From NCBI RefSeq assembly GCF_000400995.2, contig NZ_DF238919.1, positions 1 to 64,000 of the forward strand: a DNA stretch of 64,000 nucleotides, written 5' to 3'. The notes below the pieces were generated by a model, which did not search any database, was not told the origin of the DNA, and was given only the letters and a program-made list of their open reading frames with translations. Below are positions 45,636-54,028 of this stretch, one piece after another. Position 1 is the stretch's first letter. Every line of letters starts with the position of its first letter. The position numbers and the translations under genes are program-made. Origin of the DNA: Acidovorax sp. MR-S7. GTDB lineage: Bacteria > Pseudomonadota > Gammaproteobacteria > Burkholderiales > Burkholderiaceae_C.

Positions 45636-46565
45636 TCACAACCCCTGCATGCAGATCAGCACCAGCCCCGCGAGCATCACGCCCATGCCGATCTTCTCGG
45701 GGCGCGTGAACGATTCGCTGAGCATGCGGCGCGACACCAGGTAGCTGAACACCACCTCCACCATGCCCAGCGTGCGCACCGGCCCCGCGCTCTGCATGGC
45801 ATAGGCCGTGAACCAGCCGAGCGACGCGGCCGCGCCCATGCTGCCCGCCACCAGCGACACGCGCCACGAGCGCAGCAGGGGCCCCAGCCCGCGCTCGGTG
45901 CGCAGGGCCACCCAGGCGCCCAGGCCCACCGTCTGCAGCGCCTGCGCGATCAGCACGCCCCAGGCGCCCGACAGCCAGGGCGTCTCGGCCCCCAGCGCCA
46001 GCGCGGCGCCGCGAAAGCCCACGGTGGCCAGCGCGAAGCACGCGCCGCAGGCCAGGCCGTAGAGCGACGACCGGCTCGTCCAGGCCGCCAGCGACAGCAT
46101 CTGCCCGCGCGGCGGCAGCGACAGCATGAGCACCCCGGCCGTGGCCAGCACCATCGCCACCAGCGCCAGCGGCGTGGGCAGCTCGTGCAGGAAGACGCTG
46201 GAGAACAGCGCCACCTGCAGCACCTCGGTCTTGGACAGGGTCACGGCCACGGCGAAGTTGCGTTCCTTCATCGCCAGCAGCAGTGCGGCCGTGGCCGCGA
46301 CCTGGAAGAACGCGCCCAGCGCGATCCAGCCCAGGTAGGCGGCGCTGAAGCCGGGCACGGCCGGCGTCTGCCCCGGCCACGCATACAGCAGCACCAGCCA
46401 CAGGCCCGCGAACGGCAGGCCGTAGAGAAAGCGCGCGAGGGTGGCGGGCAGCGTGCCCAGTTCCTGGGTCAGCGAGCGCTGGGCGGTGTTGCGTGCGGTC
46501 TGCGCGGCGGCGGCGCACAGGGTCAGGGGGATCCAGGCCCAGGCGGCCATCCAGGAAAAGCTCAT
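45636..46565 (-). CDS. EamA/DMT-family transporter
   Basis: This 309-residue membrane protein has about ten hydrophobic segments in two repeated EamA units (first about 5-150, second about 168-305). The ALFSSVFLHELPTPLALVAMVLATAGVLML and VVFSYLVSRRMLSESFTRPEKIGMGVMLAGLVLI ends of each unit are characteristic. Members export amino acids or metabolites. The substrate is unknown. Confidence 0.87.
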   Translation of the reverse strand: MSFSWMAAWAWIPLTLCAAAAQTARNTAQRSLTQELGTLPATLARFLYGLPFAGLWLVLLYAWPGQTPAVPGFSAAYLGWIALGAFFQVAATAALLLAMKERNFAVAVTLSKTEVLQVALFSSVFLHELPTPLALVAMVLATAGVLMLSLPPRGQMLSLAAWTSRSSLYGLACGACFALATVGFRGAALALGAETPWLSGAWGVLIAQALQTVGLGAWVALRTERGLGPLLRSWRVSLVAGSMGAAASLGWFTAYAMQSAGPVRTLGMVEVVFSYLVSRRMLSESFTRPEKIGMGVMLAGLVLICMQGL

Positions 46566-46713
46566 GCGCCGGTTATAGCGCCGCCGGGGCGCACGCCCCG
46601 ACGCCGATGGGCATCCCCCTCATGCAGGGCCGCGAAGGCGTACAGCCCATCCGTGAGACAGGCGCACCGCACCCGCGGGCAGCCGCGCAAGGGCCGCCCC
46701 GCCGCGCCGGCTG

Positions 46714-46775
46714 CGTCCCCCTTCCCGCGCAAAGCGCGAGAGAAGGGGGAAGCGGCGCAGCCGCTCAGGGGGATG
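46714..46775. repeat. GC-rich palindromic intergenic repeat
   Basis: CCCCCTTC (46717-46724) and GAAGGGGG (46742-46749) enclose GCGC-AAA-GCGC, followed by a second small dyad GCGGC-gca-GCCGC and CAGGGGG. I recall this sequence as common between Comamonadaceae genes. The rest of the 213-base gap (46566-46778) holds no gene. Confidence 0.7.
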
Positions 46776-46778
46776 TCC

Positions 46779-47774
46779 TCAATCCGCGGAGATGCGGTTG
46801 TCCTGGGCCACCTTTTTCCACTTGGCCACGTCGTCCGCGATGATCTTGGCGAACGCCGCGGGCGTGTCTTCCACCACGATCGCGCCGGCGGCGGCGAACT
46901 TCTCCTGCACCGCCTGGGTGCGCAGCGCGCGCACGATGGCGCCGTGCAGCGTCTTGAGCACGTCGGCCGGCAGGCCCGCGGGCGCCAGCACGCCGTTCCA
47001 GAAGCCGTCGTTGGCGCTCTTGAGGCCCAGCTCGGCGAAGGTCGGCACGTCGGGCAGGTCCTTGACGCGCTGCGGCGTGGCCAGCGCCAGGGGCACCAGG
47101 TTGCCGGCCTTGATGTGGGGCATGGACGAGGCCAGGGTGTCGTAGATCATGTCCACCTGCCCGCCGATCACGTCGTTGAGCGCCGGGCCCGTGCCGCGGT
47201 AGGGCACGTGCACCACGCGCATGCCGCTGAGCGACTTGTAGTACTCCATCGCCATGTGCGTCGCGCCGCCGTTGCCCGACGATGCATACACGTACTTGCC
47301 GGGCGACTGCCCGACGAGCTTGGCGAAGTCGGCATAGGTCTTCGCCGGGAAGTTCTTGTTGACGCTCAGGACGCCGGGCACTTCGAGGATGCGCGTGATC
47401 GGCGTGAAGCTCTTGACAGCGTCGAAGGGCAGGTTCTTGTAGACGGCCGAGTTGGTACCGTTGGTGCTGGTGGTGCCCAGCAGCAGGGTGTAGCCGTCGG
47501 CCTTGGACTCGGCCACGTAGCGCGCGCCCACCGAGCCGCCCGCACCCGCCTTGTTCTCGACGATGACGGGCTGGCCCAGTTCGCGCGACAGCGCGTCGGC
47601 CAGCACGCGGCCGCTGATGTCCGACGTGCCGCCCGGCGGAAAGGGCACGACAAGGCGCACCGGCTTGTCCGGAAAGCCGCTCTGCGCCAGGCCCGGCAGG
47701 GCCGCGAATGCGCCCGCGAGCGCCAGGGCCAGGCCCGCCAGGCGGCGGCTGGTGTGTGGGGTGGAAGGGGTCAT
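46779..47774 (-). CDS. Bug/TctC-family periplasmic binding protein
   Basis: This 331-residue exported receptor has a signal peptide ending at LPGLAQS. Family loops are LVVPFPPGGTSDISGR, VENKAGAGGSVGA, SSGNGGATHM and HVPYRGTGPALNDVIGGQ. It is the last gene of the minus-strand acyl-CoA ligase/lyase/SDR cluster. It lacks TctA/B partners nearby. Its ligand is presumably the acid activated by that cluster. Confidence 0.93.
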   Translation of the reverse strand: MTPSTPHTSRRLAGLALALAGAFAALPGLAQSGFPDKPVRLVVPFPPGGTSDISGRVLADALSRELGQPVIVENKAGAGGSVGARYVAESKADGYTLLLGTTSTNGTNSAVYKNLPFDAVKSFTPITRILEVPGVLSVNKNFPAKTYADFAKLVGQSPGKYVYASSGNGGATHMAMEYYKSLSGMRVVHVPYRGTGPALNDVIGGQVDMIYDTLASSMPHIKAGNLVPLALATPQRVKDLPDVPTFAELGLKSANDGFWNGVLAPAGLPADVLKTLHGAIVRALRTQAVQEKFAAAGAIVVEDTPAAFAKIIADDVAKWKKVAQDNRISAD

Positions 47775-47805
47775 GGTGTCGTCTCCTGGTTTCGTGATGG
47801 ATGGT

Positions 47806-48648
47806 TCATTTGCCGGTACAGCCCTTGCCGCCGTCCACGGGAATGCACACGCCCGTGATGTAGCGGGCCTCGTCGCTGGCCAGGTAGAGCGCGGCGTATG
47901 CCACGTCCCAGGCCTGGCCCATGCGGCCCATGGGGCTGGCGGCGTTGCGCGTGCGCAGCATTTCCTCGGTGCTGGCGAACTGGCCGGCGATCTGCTGGTG
48001 GATGAGCGGCGTGTCGATCACGCCGGGCAGCACCGCGTTGGCGCGGATGCCCCGAGCCGCGTACTGCACGGCCAGCGCGCGCGTGAAGTGGTTGAGCCCG
48101 GCCTTGGCCGCGTAGTACGGCATGTAGGGGTAGCTGTTGATCTGCTGCGAGGCGAGCGACGAGATGTTCACGATCGCGCCCCTGCCCTGCTCCAGCATCA
48201 CCGGCACCACGTGCTTGCAGGTGAGGAAGACGCCGGTGAGGTTGGTGTCGATCACCTGCTGCCAGGTGGCCTCGTCCATCTCCACCACGCTGCCCATGCG
48301 CGTGATGCCCACGTTGTTGTGCAGGATGTCGATGGCGCCGAAGCGCGCGTGCACCTGCCGCACCACCCCGGCCACGGCGGCGGAGTCGGTCACGTCGGCG
48401 GCGTAGGCCTCGGCATCAAAGCCCTCGGCGCGGAGCTGGTCGCAGGTTTCCTCGGCGGCCTCGCCGCGGATGTCCACCACGGCCACGCGCGCGCCCTCGC
48501 GGGCGTAGACCATGGCGGCGGCCTTGCCGTTGCCCCAGCCGGGGCCGGCCGAGCCGCCGCCGAACACCAGCGCCACCTTGCCGGCGACGCGGCCGCGGCC
48601 CGGCAGGGCGTCGAGCGGGGGAAAGCAGGCAGAGGTCGTCATCGTCAT
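47806..48648 (-). CDS. Short-chain dehydrogenase/reductase
   Basis: This 280-residue SDR has a cofactor loop with an insertion, FGGGSAGPGWGNGKAAA, in place of the classical TGxxxGIG. The catalytic residues are Ser in VNISSLASQ and Tyr-x3-Lys in PYYAAKAGL, with LHNNVG before them. VVDIRGEAAEE after the second strand has the acidic residue that favours NAD over NADP. The C-terminus ITGVCIPVDGGKG is typical. It is coupled by a four-base overlap to the duplicated unknown gene upstream, so it acts in the same pathway. Confidence 0.9.
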   Translation of the reverse strand: MTMTTSACFPPLDALPGRGRVAGKVALVFGGGSAGPGWGNGKAAAMVYAREGARVAVVDIRGEAAEETCDQLRAEGFDAEAYAADVTDSAAVAGVVRQVHARFGAIDILHNNVGITRMGSVVEMDEATWQQVIDTNLTGVFLTCKHVVPVMLEQGRGAIVNISSLASQQINSYPYMPYYAAKAGLNHFTRALAVQYAARGIRANAVLPGVIDTPLIHQQIAGQFASTEEMLRTRNAASPMGRMGQAWDVAYAALYLASDEARYITGVCIPVDGGKGCTGK

Positions 48649-49463
48649 GGCCTTCCTGCCGCAGCGGCCATGCCTTCGGCCCACGCGCGGGCGCTCTGCC
48701 CTTCGCGCGCGCCCAGGGCACGGGCGGTTTGGTTGACGCGGCTGATGACACCCGTCTCCCAGGCCGAGCGCGCGTCGCCGATGCGCGCGCTGCCCGCGGC
48801 GACGGTGGCACCCGCGATGCCGCGCGCATCGAGCGCCGGCAGGCGCGACACGCCCGCGCCGTCGCAGCCGATGCCCGCGTCGTTGTAGAGCGCGGCGAAC
48901 ACGTCCACCTTGATCGCGGACTCCGGCCGCCCACCCTGCAGGCCGCCGTGCGAGCCCGTGAGCACCACCGCGTCCCGGTCCTCGGGGGCCGCCAGCGACA
49001 CGGAATCGATCAGCACGATGGGGCGCCGGCCCGCCTGCGGCGGCAGCACCGTGCGCGCCTCGGCGGGCAGCGGCCCGGGGTCCACCGCGCGCAGAGGCGC
49101 GGCGGCCAGGCACTGCGCGGCCTGCAGGGCGGGCATGCCCGCGCGCACGCCCAGCCGTTCGGCCTGGGCGTTGGCGAAGGCGATCACACCGCGCGCGGCG
49201 CAGTCGGCCCCGTCGCCGATGCGGGCCGAGCGGTGGTCGATGGCGGCGCAGGGCACGCCCAGCGCCTGCGCGAAGTCCAGGCCGGCGATGCCCGCGCGCG
49301 CCAGGCCCACGCCGCCATCGCTGACGACGAGGCCGCCCACGCCCTCGCTGAGCGCCAGGTGCACGGCATACACGCCGCCGTGCGACGCGGCGATGACGGC
49401 GCGGCCCCGCACGGCGGGGTCCATGCGGGTGACGGAGTCGTAGACCAGCACGCCGCCCGTCAT
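48645..49463 (-). CDS. Unknown protein with two internal SHGG/SARIGD repeats
   Basis: I do not recognise this 272-residue protein. It is an internal duplication: residues 7-110 and 151-256 align. Each half has DSV, then SHGG (28-30 and 171-174), then an Asp-(Gly/Ala)-Gly-(Val/Ile)-Gly turn, then SARIGD (79-84 and 225-230), then GVI and LG-R. The paired Ser-His-Gly-Gly and Arg-Ile-Gly-Asp motifs look like active-site or ligand loops of a pseudo-symmetric fold. There is no signal peptide or membrane segment. It overlaps the SDR by four bases and the citryl-CoA-lyase-like gene by four bases, so it belongs to the same catabolic unit and is probably an enzyme. Confidence 0.8.
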   Translation of the reverse strand: MTGGVLVYDSVTRMDPAVRGRAVIAASHGGVYAVHLALSEGVGGLVVSDGGVGLARAGIAGLDFAQALGVPCAAIDHRSARIGDGADCAARGVIAFANAQAERLGVRAGMPALQAAQCLAAAPLRAVDPGPLPAEARTVLPPQAGRRPIVLIDSVSLAAPEDRDAVVLTGSHGGLQGGRPESAIKVDVFAALYNDAGIGCDGAGVSRLPALDARGIAGATVAAGSARIGDARSAWETGVISRVNQTARALGAREGQSARAWAEGMAAAAGRP

Positions 49464-50266
49464 GCGCCGCTCCGGTCCTTGTTATGGCCCTCGCCCGCGC
49501 CGCGGTACGGCACTTCGTGGTCCACCAGGTCCCAGACGAAGCGCGCCGAGGGGATGCGCTGCTCCTCCGCGATGTGCGCCACCAGCCCCGCCGCGCGCGA
49601 GATGACGGCGAAGCCGCGCATTAGCGCCGGCGGCACGCCCAACTCGCCCAGCAGCGTGCCCACGGCGCCGGTGGCGTTGATGGTGATGTGCTTGCCGAAG
49701 GCGGCGTCCACCTCGCGCGAGAGCACTTCCATCGCATGCAGGTAGCGCCCCTCGAAGCGCGGGTGCTCGCGCCCGATGGCCAGCAGCCGCGCGGCGCGCG
49801 GGTCGTCGGGCTTGTGCATGTGCTGGCCGAACCCGGGGATGGGCTTGCGCTCGGCGCGGTATTGCTGCGCCGTGGCGCGCGCGGCGGCCTCCACGCCCTC
49901 GGGCGCGTCGATGATGCGGCGCAGCAGGATGGCCGAGTTCTCCACCGTGCCCACGAACTGGCTGCCCACGGCCAGCAGGCCCGCGGCCACGCCGCTCTGG
50001 ATGTTCTCGGGCGAGCTCATGTAGACCATGCGCGTGGCGATGGCGCTGGGCGTGAGACCGTGCTCCATGATGGCGATGAGCGCGGCATCGAGCACGCGCA
50101 GATCATCCGCATCGGCCCGGCGGCCCAGGATCTGCGAGAACAGCACGTCGGTGAAGCCGCGCCGGCCCAGCACGTCCTCGGCGAGGTTGTCGCCCCGGTA
50201 GTGGATGGAGGTTTGCGAATGCGTGCACAGCTCGGTGTACGGGCGCTCCTGGGGTTTGCCGCTCAT
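49460..50266 (-). CDS. Citryl-CoA lyase-like protein (citrate synthase fold)
   Basis: This 268-residue protein is a short citrate-synthase-superfamily member. PGFGQHMHKPDDPRAARL matches the GFGHRVY.DPRA motif, with the second His pattern altered. INATGAVGTLLGELGVP occupies the place of NVDFYSG, so the usual catalytic Asp is absent. The LTPSAIATRMVYMSSPENIQSGVAAGLLAVGS region carries the first catalytic-type helix. Relatives are annotated as citryl-CoA lyases; I infer a C-C cleaving or forming step on an acyl-CoA made by the adjoining ligase. It overlaps that gene by four bases. Confidence 0.82.
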   Translation of the reverse strand: MSGKPQERPYTELCTHSQTSIHYRGDNLAEDVLGRRGFTDVLFSQILGRRADADDLRVLDAALIAIMEHGLTPSAIATRMVYMSSPENIQSGVAAGLLAVGSQFVGTVENSAILLRRIIDAPEGVEAAARATAQQYRAERKPIPGFGQHMHKPDDPRAARLLAIGREHPRFEGRYLHAMEVLSREVDAAFGKHITINATGAVGTLLGELGVPPALMRGFAVISRAAGLVAHIAEEQRIPSARFVWDLVDHEVPYRGAGEGHNKDRSGA

Positions 50267-51783
50267 GCGTTCGTCTCCTCGCGCAGCTTGCGCGTGATGT
50301 CTGCCTTCAGGGTGACCTTGTGGACCTTGCCCGCCACGCTGCGCGGCAGGTCGTCGTAGAAATGGATGGCCTTGGGCGTCTTGACCGAGCCCAGGTGCTC
50401 CTTGGCGAAGGCGATGAGCTGCCGCTCGTCCACCTGCGCGCCGGGCTTGCGCTGGATGGCGGCGTGCACGGCCTCGCCCCACTTGTCGTCCTCGATGCCG
50501 AACACGGCCGACTCGTGCACTGCCGGGTGCTGGTCGAGCACGCTCTCCACGTCGATGGGATAGACGTTGAAGCCGCCCGTGATGACCACCTCGCGCAGCC
50601 GGTCCTTGAGGAACAGGTAGCCGCGCTCGTCCACGTAGCCCCGGTCGCCGGTGTGCAGCCAGCCGTCCACGATCGTCTCGGCCGTCTTCTCGGGCATCTT
50701 CCAGTAGCCGCTCATGACGAGGTCGCCGCGCACCACGATCTCGCCCGCCTCGCCCGCGGGCAGCAGGCGGCCCTGCGGGTCCATGATGGCCATGTCGGCC
50801 AGCAGGCCCTGGCGGCCTACGGAGCGCCAGTTGGCCTCGTCGGCGAAATCCTCGGCGCGCATGATGCTGACCACCTGCGGCGCCTCGGTCTGGCCGTAGG
50901 TGGTCTCCAGCACCGGGCCGAAGCATTCGCGCACGGAGCGGATCTTCTCGGGCGGCATGGGCGCGCCGCCGTAGATCAGGTGCTTGAGGCGAGGCAGATG
51001 CAGGCGCTCGCCGTGCGCCTCGGCCACCAGCATGTACAGCAGCGTGGGCGGCATGAAGGTGGTGGTGATGCCGTCCTCGCGGAAGCTGCGCAGCAACTCG
51101 GCCGGCTTGTTGCTGGCCGGCAGCACGTGGCAGCCGCCCTGCGCCAGGATGGGCAGCAGGTAGGTGGAGGTGCCGTGCGTGACGGGCGCGGAGACGAGGT
51201 AGCGGTCGCCGGCATCGAAGCCGAAGGCCTGGATCTGGTTCACCAGCGTGGCCACCCAGGCGCGGTAGGGCTGCATCACCCCCTTGGGCACGCCCGTGGA
51301 GCCGCCCGTGAACTTGATGGCCTGCGCCTCGTCGCGCGAGCGCTGGTGAGGCGTTGGCATGCGCCCCTGCTGGGCCTGCGCGAGGGCGGCGAGCAGCGGC
51401 GTGCCCGCGCACTCGCCCAGCGCCACGGCCTGCACGTTCGACAAATCCAGCGTACCCAGGTGTGCGGGCTCGGCCACGACGATGGACGGCGCGGTGAATT
51501 CGATGATGCGGTTCAGCTCCGCCGCGGGATTGCGCCAGTTCAGCGGCACCCACACCTTGCCCGCCGCCAGCACGGCCAGCAGCGCCACCACGTGGTCCAC
51601 GGTGTTGCCCGCGCAGATGCCCACGCGCGAGCCCGGCTGCGCATCGAGCGCCTGCAGCGCGCAGGCCGCAGCGTTCACGCGCCCGGCCAATTCGGCATAG
51701 GTCAGCACCTCGCGGCCGCTCACCAGGGCTTCGCGCTGCGGGTACAGGCGGGCGGCGCGGTAGAAGAAATCGATGGGGTACAT
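50263..51783 (-). CDS. Acyl-CoA synthetase (AMP-forming)
   Basis: This 506-residue ANL-family ligase activates a carboxylic acid to acyl-AMP and then to the CoA thioester. Motifs are the P-loop-like FTGGSTGVPKGVM, TYGQTEAPQ, TGDRGYVDERGYLFLKDRLREVV and the C-terminal Lys in RSVAGKVHKVTL. It is the first gene of the five-gene minus-strand operon. A quasi-palindrome lies eight bases before its ATG. The substrate class is unknown. Confidence 0.93.
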   Translation of the reverse strand: MYPIDFFYRAARLYPQREALVSGREVLTYAELAGRVNAAACALQALDAQPGSRVGICAGNTVDHVVALLAVLAAGKVWVPLNWRNPAAELNRIIEFTAPSIVVAEPAHLGTLDLSNVQAVALGECAGTPLLAALAQAQQGRMPTPHQRSRDEAQAIKFTGGSTGVPKGVMQPYRAWVATLVNQIQAFGFDAGDRYLVSAPVTHGTSTYLLPILAQGGCHVLPASNKPAELLRSFREDGITTTFMPPTLLYMLVAEAHGERLHLPRLKHLIYGGAPMPPEKIRSVRECFGPVLETTYGQTEAPQVVSIMRAEDFADEANWRSVGRQGLLADMAIMDPQGRLLPAGEAGEIVVRGDLVMSGYWKMPEKTAETIVDGWLHTGDRGYVDERGYLFLKDRLREVVITGGFNVYPIDVESVLDQHPAVHESAVFGIEDDKWGEAVHAAIQRKPGAQVDERQLIAFAKEHLGSVKTPKAIHFYDDLPRSVAGKVHKVTLKADITRKLREETNA

Positions 51784-51790
51784 GCAGTTT

Positions 51791-51803
51791 TCCGCAATAC
51801 GGA
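51791..51803. promoter_or_regulatory. Candidate IclR operator, ligase side
   Basis: TCCGCAATACGGA is a dyad (TCCG and CGGA) and matches 12 of 13 bases of the site at 51875-51887. It lies eight bases before the ligase ATG, where a bound regulator would block expression. Confidence 0.5.
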
Positions 51804-51874
51804 CTTGTTGAAAGAAGAGCAGCAGGAATTGGCGCAATTTTTCCCATAAACATCTACAAGCCCAAGTCGATAAG

Positions 51875-51887
51875 TCCACAATACGGA
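51875..51887. promoter_or_regulatory. Candidate IclR operator, regulator side
   Basis: TCCACAATACGGA is the second copy of the 13-base element, 22 bases before the iclR-type gene and 84 bases from the first copy, in the same orientation. Confidence 0.5.
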
Positions 51888-51909
51888 TTCACTGCAAATT
51901 TTTTTATCC

Positions 51910-52653
51910 ATGTCCACCGTCCAAAGCCTGGGCCGCGCCATCGAACTGCTGCGGCTCATTTCCGCCGAGCACACCAGCGGCGCGCGCCTGTCCGACCTCG
52001 TGGCCGCCAGCGGCCTGCCCCAGCCCACGGTGCACCGGCTGCTGCGGCAGATGGTCGAGGGCGGGCTGGTCATGCAGGATGCGCAGCGCCGCTACCGGCT
52101 GGGCCATTTCGCGTACGAGCTGGGGCTGGTGGCATCGACCCATTTCCACCTGCGCGACCAGTGCGCTCCGCACCTGGGCCGCATCAGCGCGGAGACGGGC
52201 GACACGGCCTTCCTGATGGTGCGCAGCGGCGCCGACTCGTTCTGCCTGGACCGCCAGTCGGGCAGCTTTCCCATCCAGGTGCTCACGGTGCAGGTGGGCA
52301 AGCGCAGGCCGCTGGGCATCGGCGGCGGCGGGCTCGCGCTGCTGAGCTTCATGCCGCGCGAAGACCTGCCCGGCGTGCTGGACCGCATCGAGCCGCACCT
52401 GGCCCCCTACGGCGGCTTGACGCGGCGGATCCTGCTCGGGCTGGTGGAGGAGGCGCGCGCCCAGGGCTATGCGCGCATCACCGACTACGCCGTGGCCGGC
52501 GTGACCAGCGTGGGCGTGCCCATCCGCGACCGGGGCGGCGCGGTGGTCGGCGCCATCAGCGTCAGCGCCATGACGGCGCGCATGCAGCCCAGGGAAGAGA
52601 TGGTCGTGCAGACCATGCAGCGGGAGGTGGCGGCGCTGCAGCGGTCACTATGA
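51910..52653 (+). CDS. IclR-family transcriptional regulator
   Basis: This 247-residue regulator has an N-terminal winged helix (SLGRAIELLRLI, LVAASGLPQPTVHRLLRQMVEGGLV) and the IclR effector domain from about residue 75 (DTAFLMVRSGADSFCLDRQSG, GIGGGGLALLSFM, YAVAGVTSVGVPIRDRGGAVVGAISVS). It is divergent from the acyl-CoA ligase operon and probably controls it and itself through the paired 13-base elements in the gap. Confidence 0.93.
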   Translation: MSTVQSLGRAIELLRLISAEHTSGARLSDLVAASGLPQPTVHRLLRQMVEGGLVMQDAQRRYRLGHFAYELGLVASTHFHLRDQCAPHLGRISAETGDTAFLMVRSGADSFCLDRQSGSFPIQVLTVQVGKRRPLGIGGGGLALLSFMPREDLPGVLDRIEPHLAPYGGLTRRILLGLVEEARAQGYARITDYAVAGVTSVGVPIRDRGGAVVGAISVSAMTARMQPREEMVVQTMQREVAALQRSL

Positions 52654-52660
52654 AAACGGA

Positions 52661-52697
52661 AGCTGCTTGCGCTTGATTGACAAGGGTTTCCATGCCA
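52661..52697 (+). repeat. Dispersed AGCT-repeat (after iclR)
   Basis: GAAGCTGCTTGCGCTTGATT, then GACAAGGGTTTCCATG. A second, more degenerate GCCAGCTATGG stretch ends the gap at 52740. Confidence 0.7.
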
Positions 52698-52754
52698 TTT
52701 CCACCCAGAAATGGCTTGCAACCAGCGCGGCCAGCTATGGATGGGGTAGCACCC

Positions 52755-53927
52755 TCAGCCCCGCGGCGCCACGGGATAGGTGCCCGGCACGAGGATGGAC
52801 TTGTCCACGTTCTGGATGTTGGTGTGGCCGCAGAAGGCCATGCTCACGTCCAGCTCCTTGTGGATGATTTGCAGCGCCTTGGCCACGCCCGCTTCGCCGA
52901 ACGCGCCCAGGCCGTAGGCCATGGCGCGGCCGATCATGGTGCCGCGCGCGCCCAGGGCCCAGGCCCGCAGCACGTCCTGGCCGCTGCGGATGCCGCCGTC
53001 CATCCACACCTCCAGCTTGTCGCCCACCGCATCGACGATGGCCGGCAGCGCATGGATGGAGGACGGCGCGCCGTCGAGCTGGCGCCCGCCGTGGTTGCTG
53101 ACCACGATGGCGTCGGCGCTGTTGTGGGCCGCGAGCAGCGCGTCCTCCACTTCCATGATGCCCTTGAGGATGAGCTTGCCGCCCCACTGCTGCTTGACCC
53201 AGCGCACGTCCTCCCACGACAGGCGCGGGTCGAACTGCTCGTTGGTCCACGCGGCGAGCGAGTTCATGTCCGACACGCCCTTGACGTGCCCCACCAGGTT
53301 GCGGAAGGTGCGCCGCTGCGTGCCCGCCATGGCCATGCACCACTGCGGCTTGGTCATGAGGTTGAGGATGTTCCTGAGCGTGGGCCGCGGCGGCGCCGTG
53401 AGGCCGTTCTTGATGTCCTTGTGGCGCTGGCCGATCACCTGCAGGTCGAGCGTGAGCACCAGAGCGCTGCATTTCGCGTCCTTGGCGCGCTGGATCATGC
53501 GGGCCATGGCATCGCGGTCGCGCATCATGTAGAGCTGGAACCAGAACGGCGCGCTGGTGTGCTCGGCGATGTCCTCGATGGAGCAGATGCTCATCGTGGA
53601 CAGGGTGAACGGAATGCCGAACTTCTCAGCCGCGCGCGCGGCGTGGATCTCGCCGTCGGCGTGCTGCATGCCGGTGAGGCCCACGGGGGCGATGGAGACG
53701 GGCATCTTCGCCTGCTGGCCCACCATGGTGGTGGCGGTGGTGCGGCCTTCCATGTTCACGGCCACGCGCTGGCGCAGCTTGATGGGGTGGAAGTCGCTCT
53801 CGTTGGCGCGGTAGGTGCCCTCGGTCCACGAGCCGGAATCGGCGTAGTCGTAGAACATGCGGGGCACGCGCCGCTCGGCGATCACGCGCAGGTCTTCGAT
53901 ACAGGTGATTTTGGAAAGATCGGCCAC
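52755..53927 (-). CDS. lldD: LldD-type FMN-dependent L-lactate dehydrogenase
   Basis: This 390-residue protein belongs to the same FMN family as the gene at 116-1270 but to the membrane-associated LldD branch. It has KITCIEDLRVIAERRVPRMFYDYADSGSW at the start, SNHGGRQLDGAPSS with the catalytic His, and WMDGGIRSGQDVLRAWALGARG. The start is a GTG at 53927 with a well-placed GAGGAA ribosome-binding sequence; no ATG fits. It probably oxidises lactate or a related hydroxy acid to feed the respiratory chain. It stands alone, between iclR and yfiB. Confidence 0.9.
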   Translation of the reverse strand: MADLSKITCIEDLRVIAERRVPRMFYDYADSGSWTEGTYRANESDFHPIKLRQRVAVNMEGRTTATTMVGQQAKMPVSIAPVGLTGMQHADGEIHAARAAEKFGIPFTLSTMSICSIEDIAEHTSAPFWFQLYMMRDRDAMARMIQRAKDAKCSALVLTLDLQVIGQRHKDIKNGLTAPPRPTLRNILNLMTKPQWCMAMAGTQRRTFRNLVGHVKGVSDMNSLAAWTNEQFDPRLSWEDVRWVKQQWGGKLILKGIMEVEDALLAAHNSADAIVVSNHGGRQLDGAPSSIHALPAIVDAVGDKLEVWMDGGIRSGQDVLRAWALGARGTMIGRAMAYGLGAFGEAGVAKALQIIHKELDVSMAFCGHTNIQNVDKSILVPGTYPVAPRG

Positions 53928-54028
53928 GTCGGTTCCTCGGGGGGATGGGGTGCAAACGGCAAGCCACGCATCGTAGCCCCAGGCACCCCGGGCCGGCTTG
54001 AAGGCTTTTGCGCGGCCCGTGAATTTTT

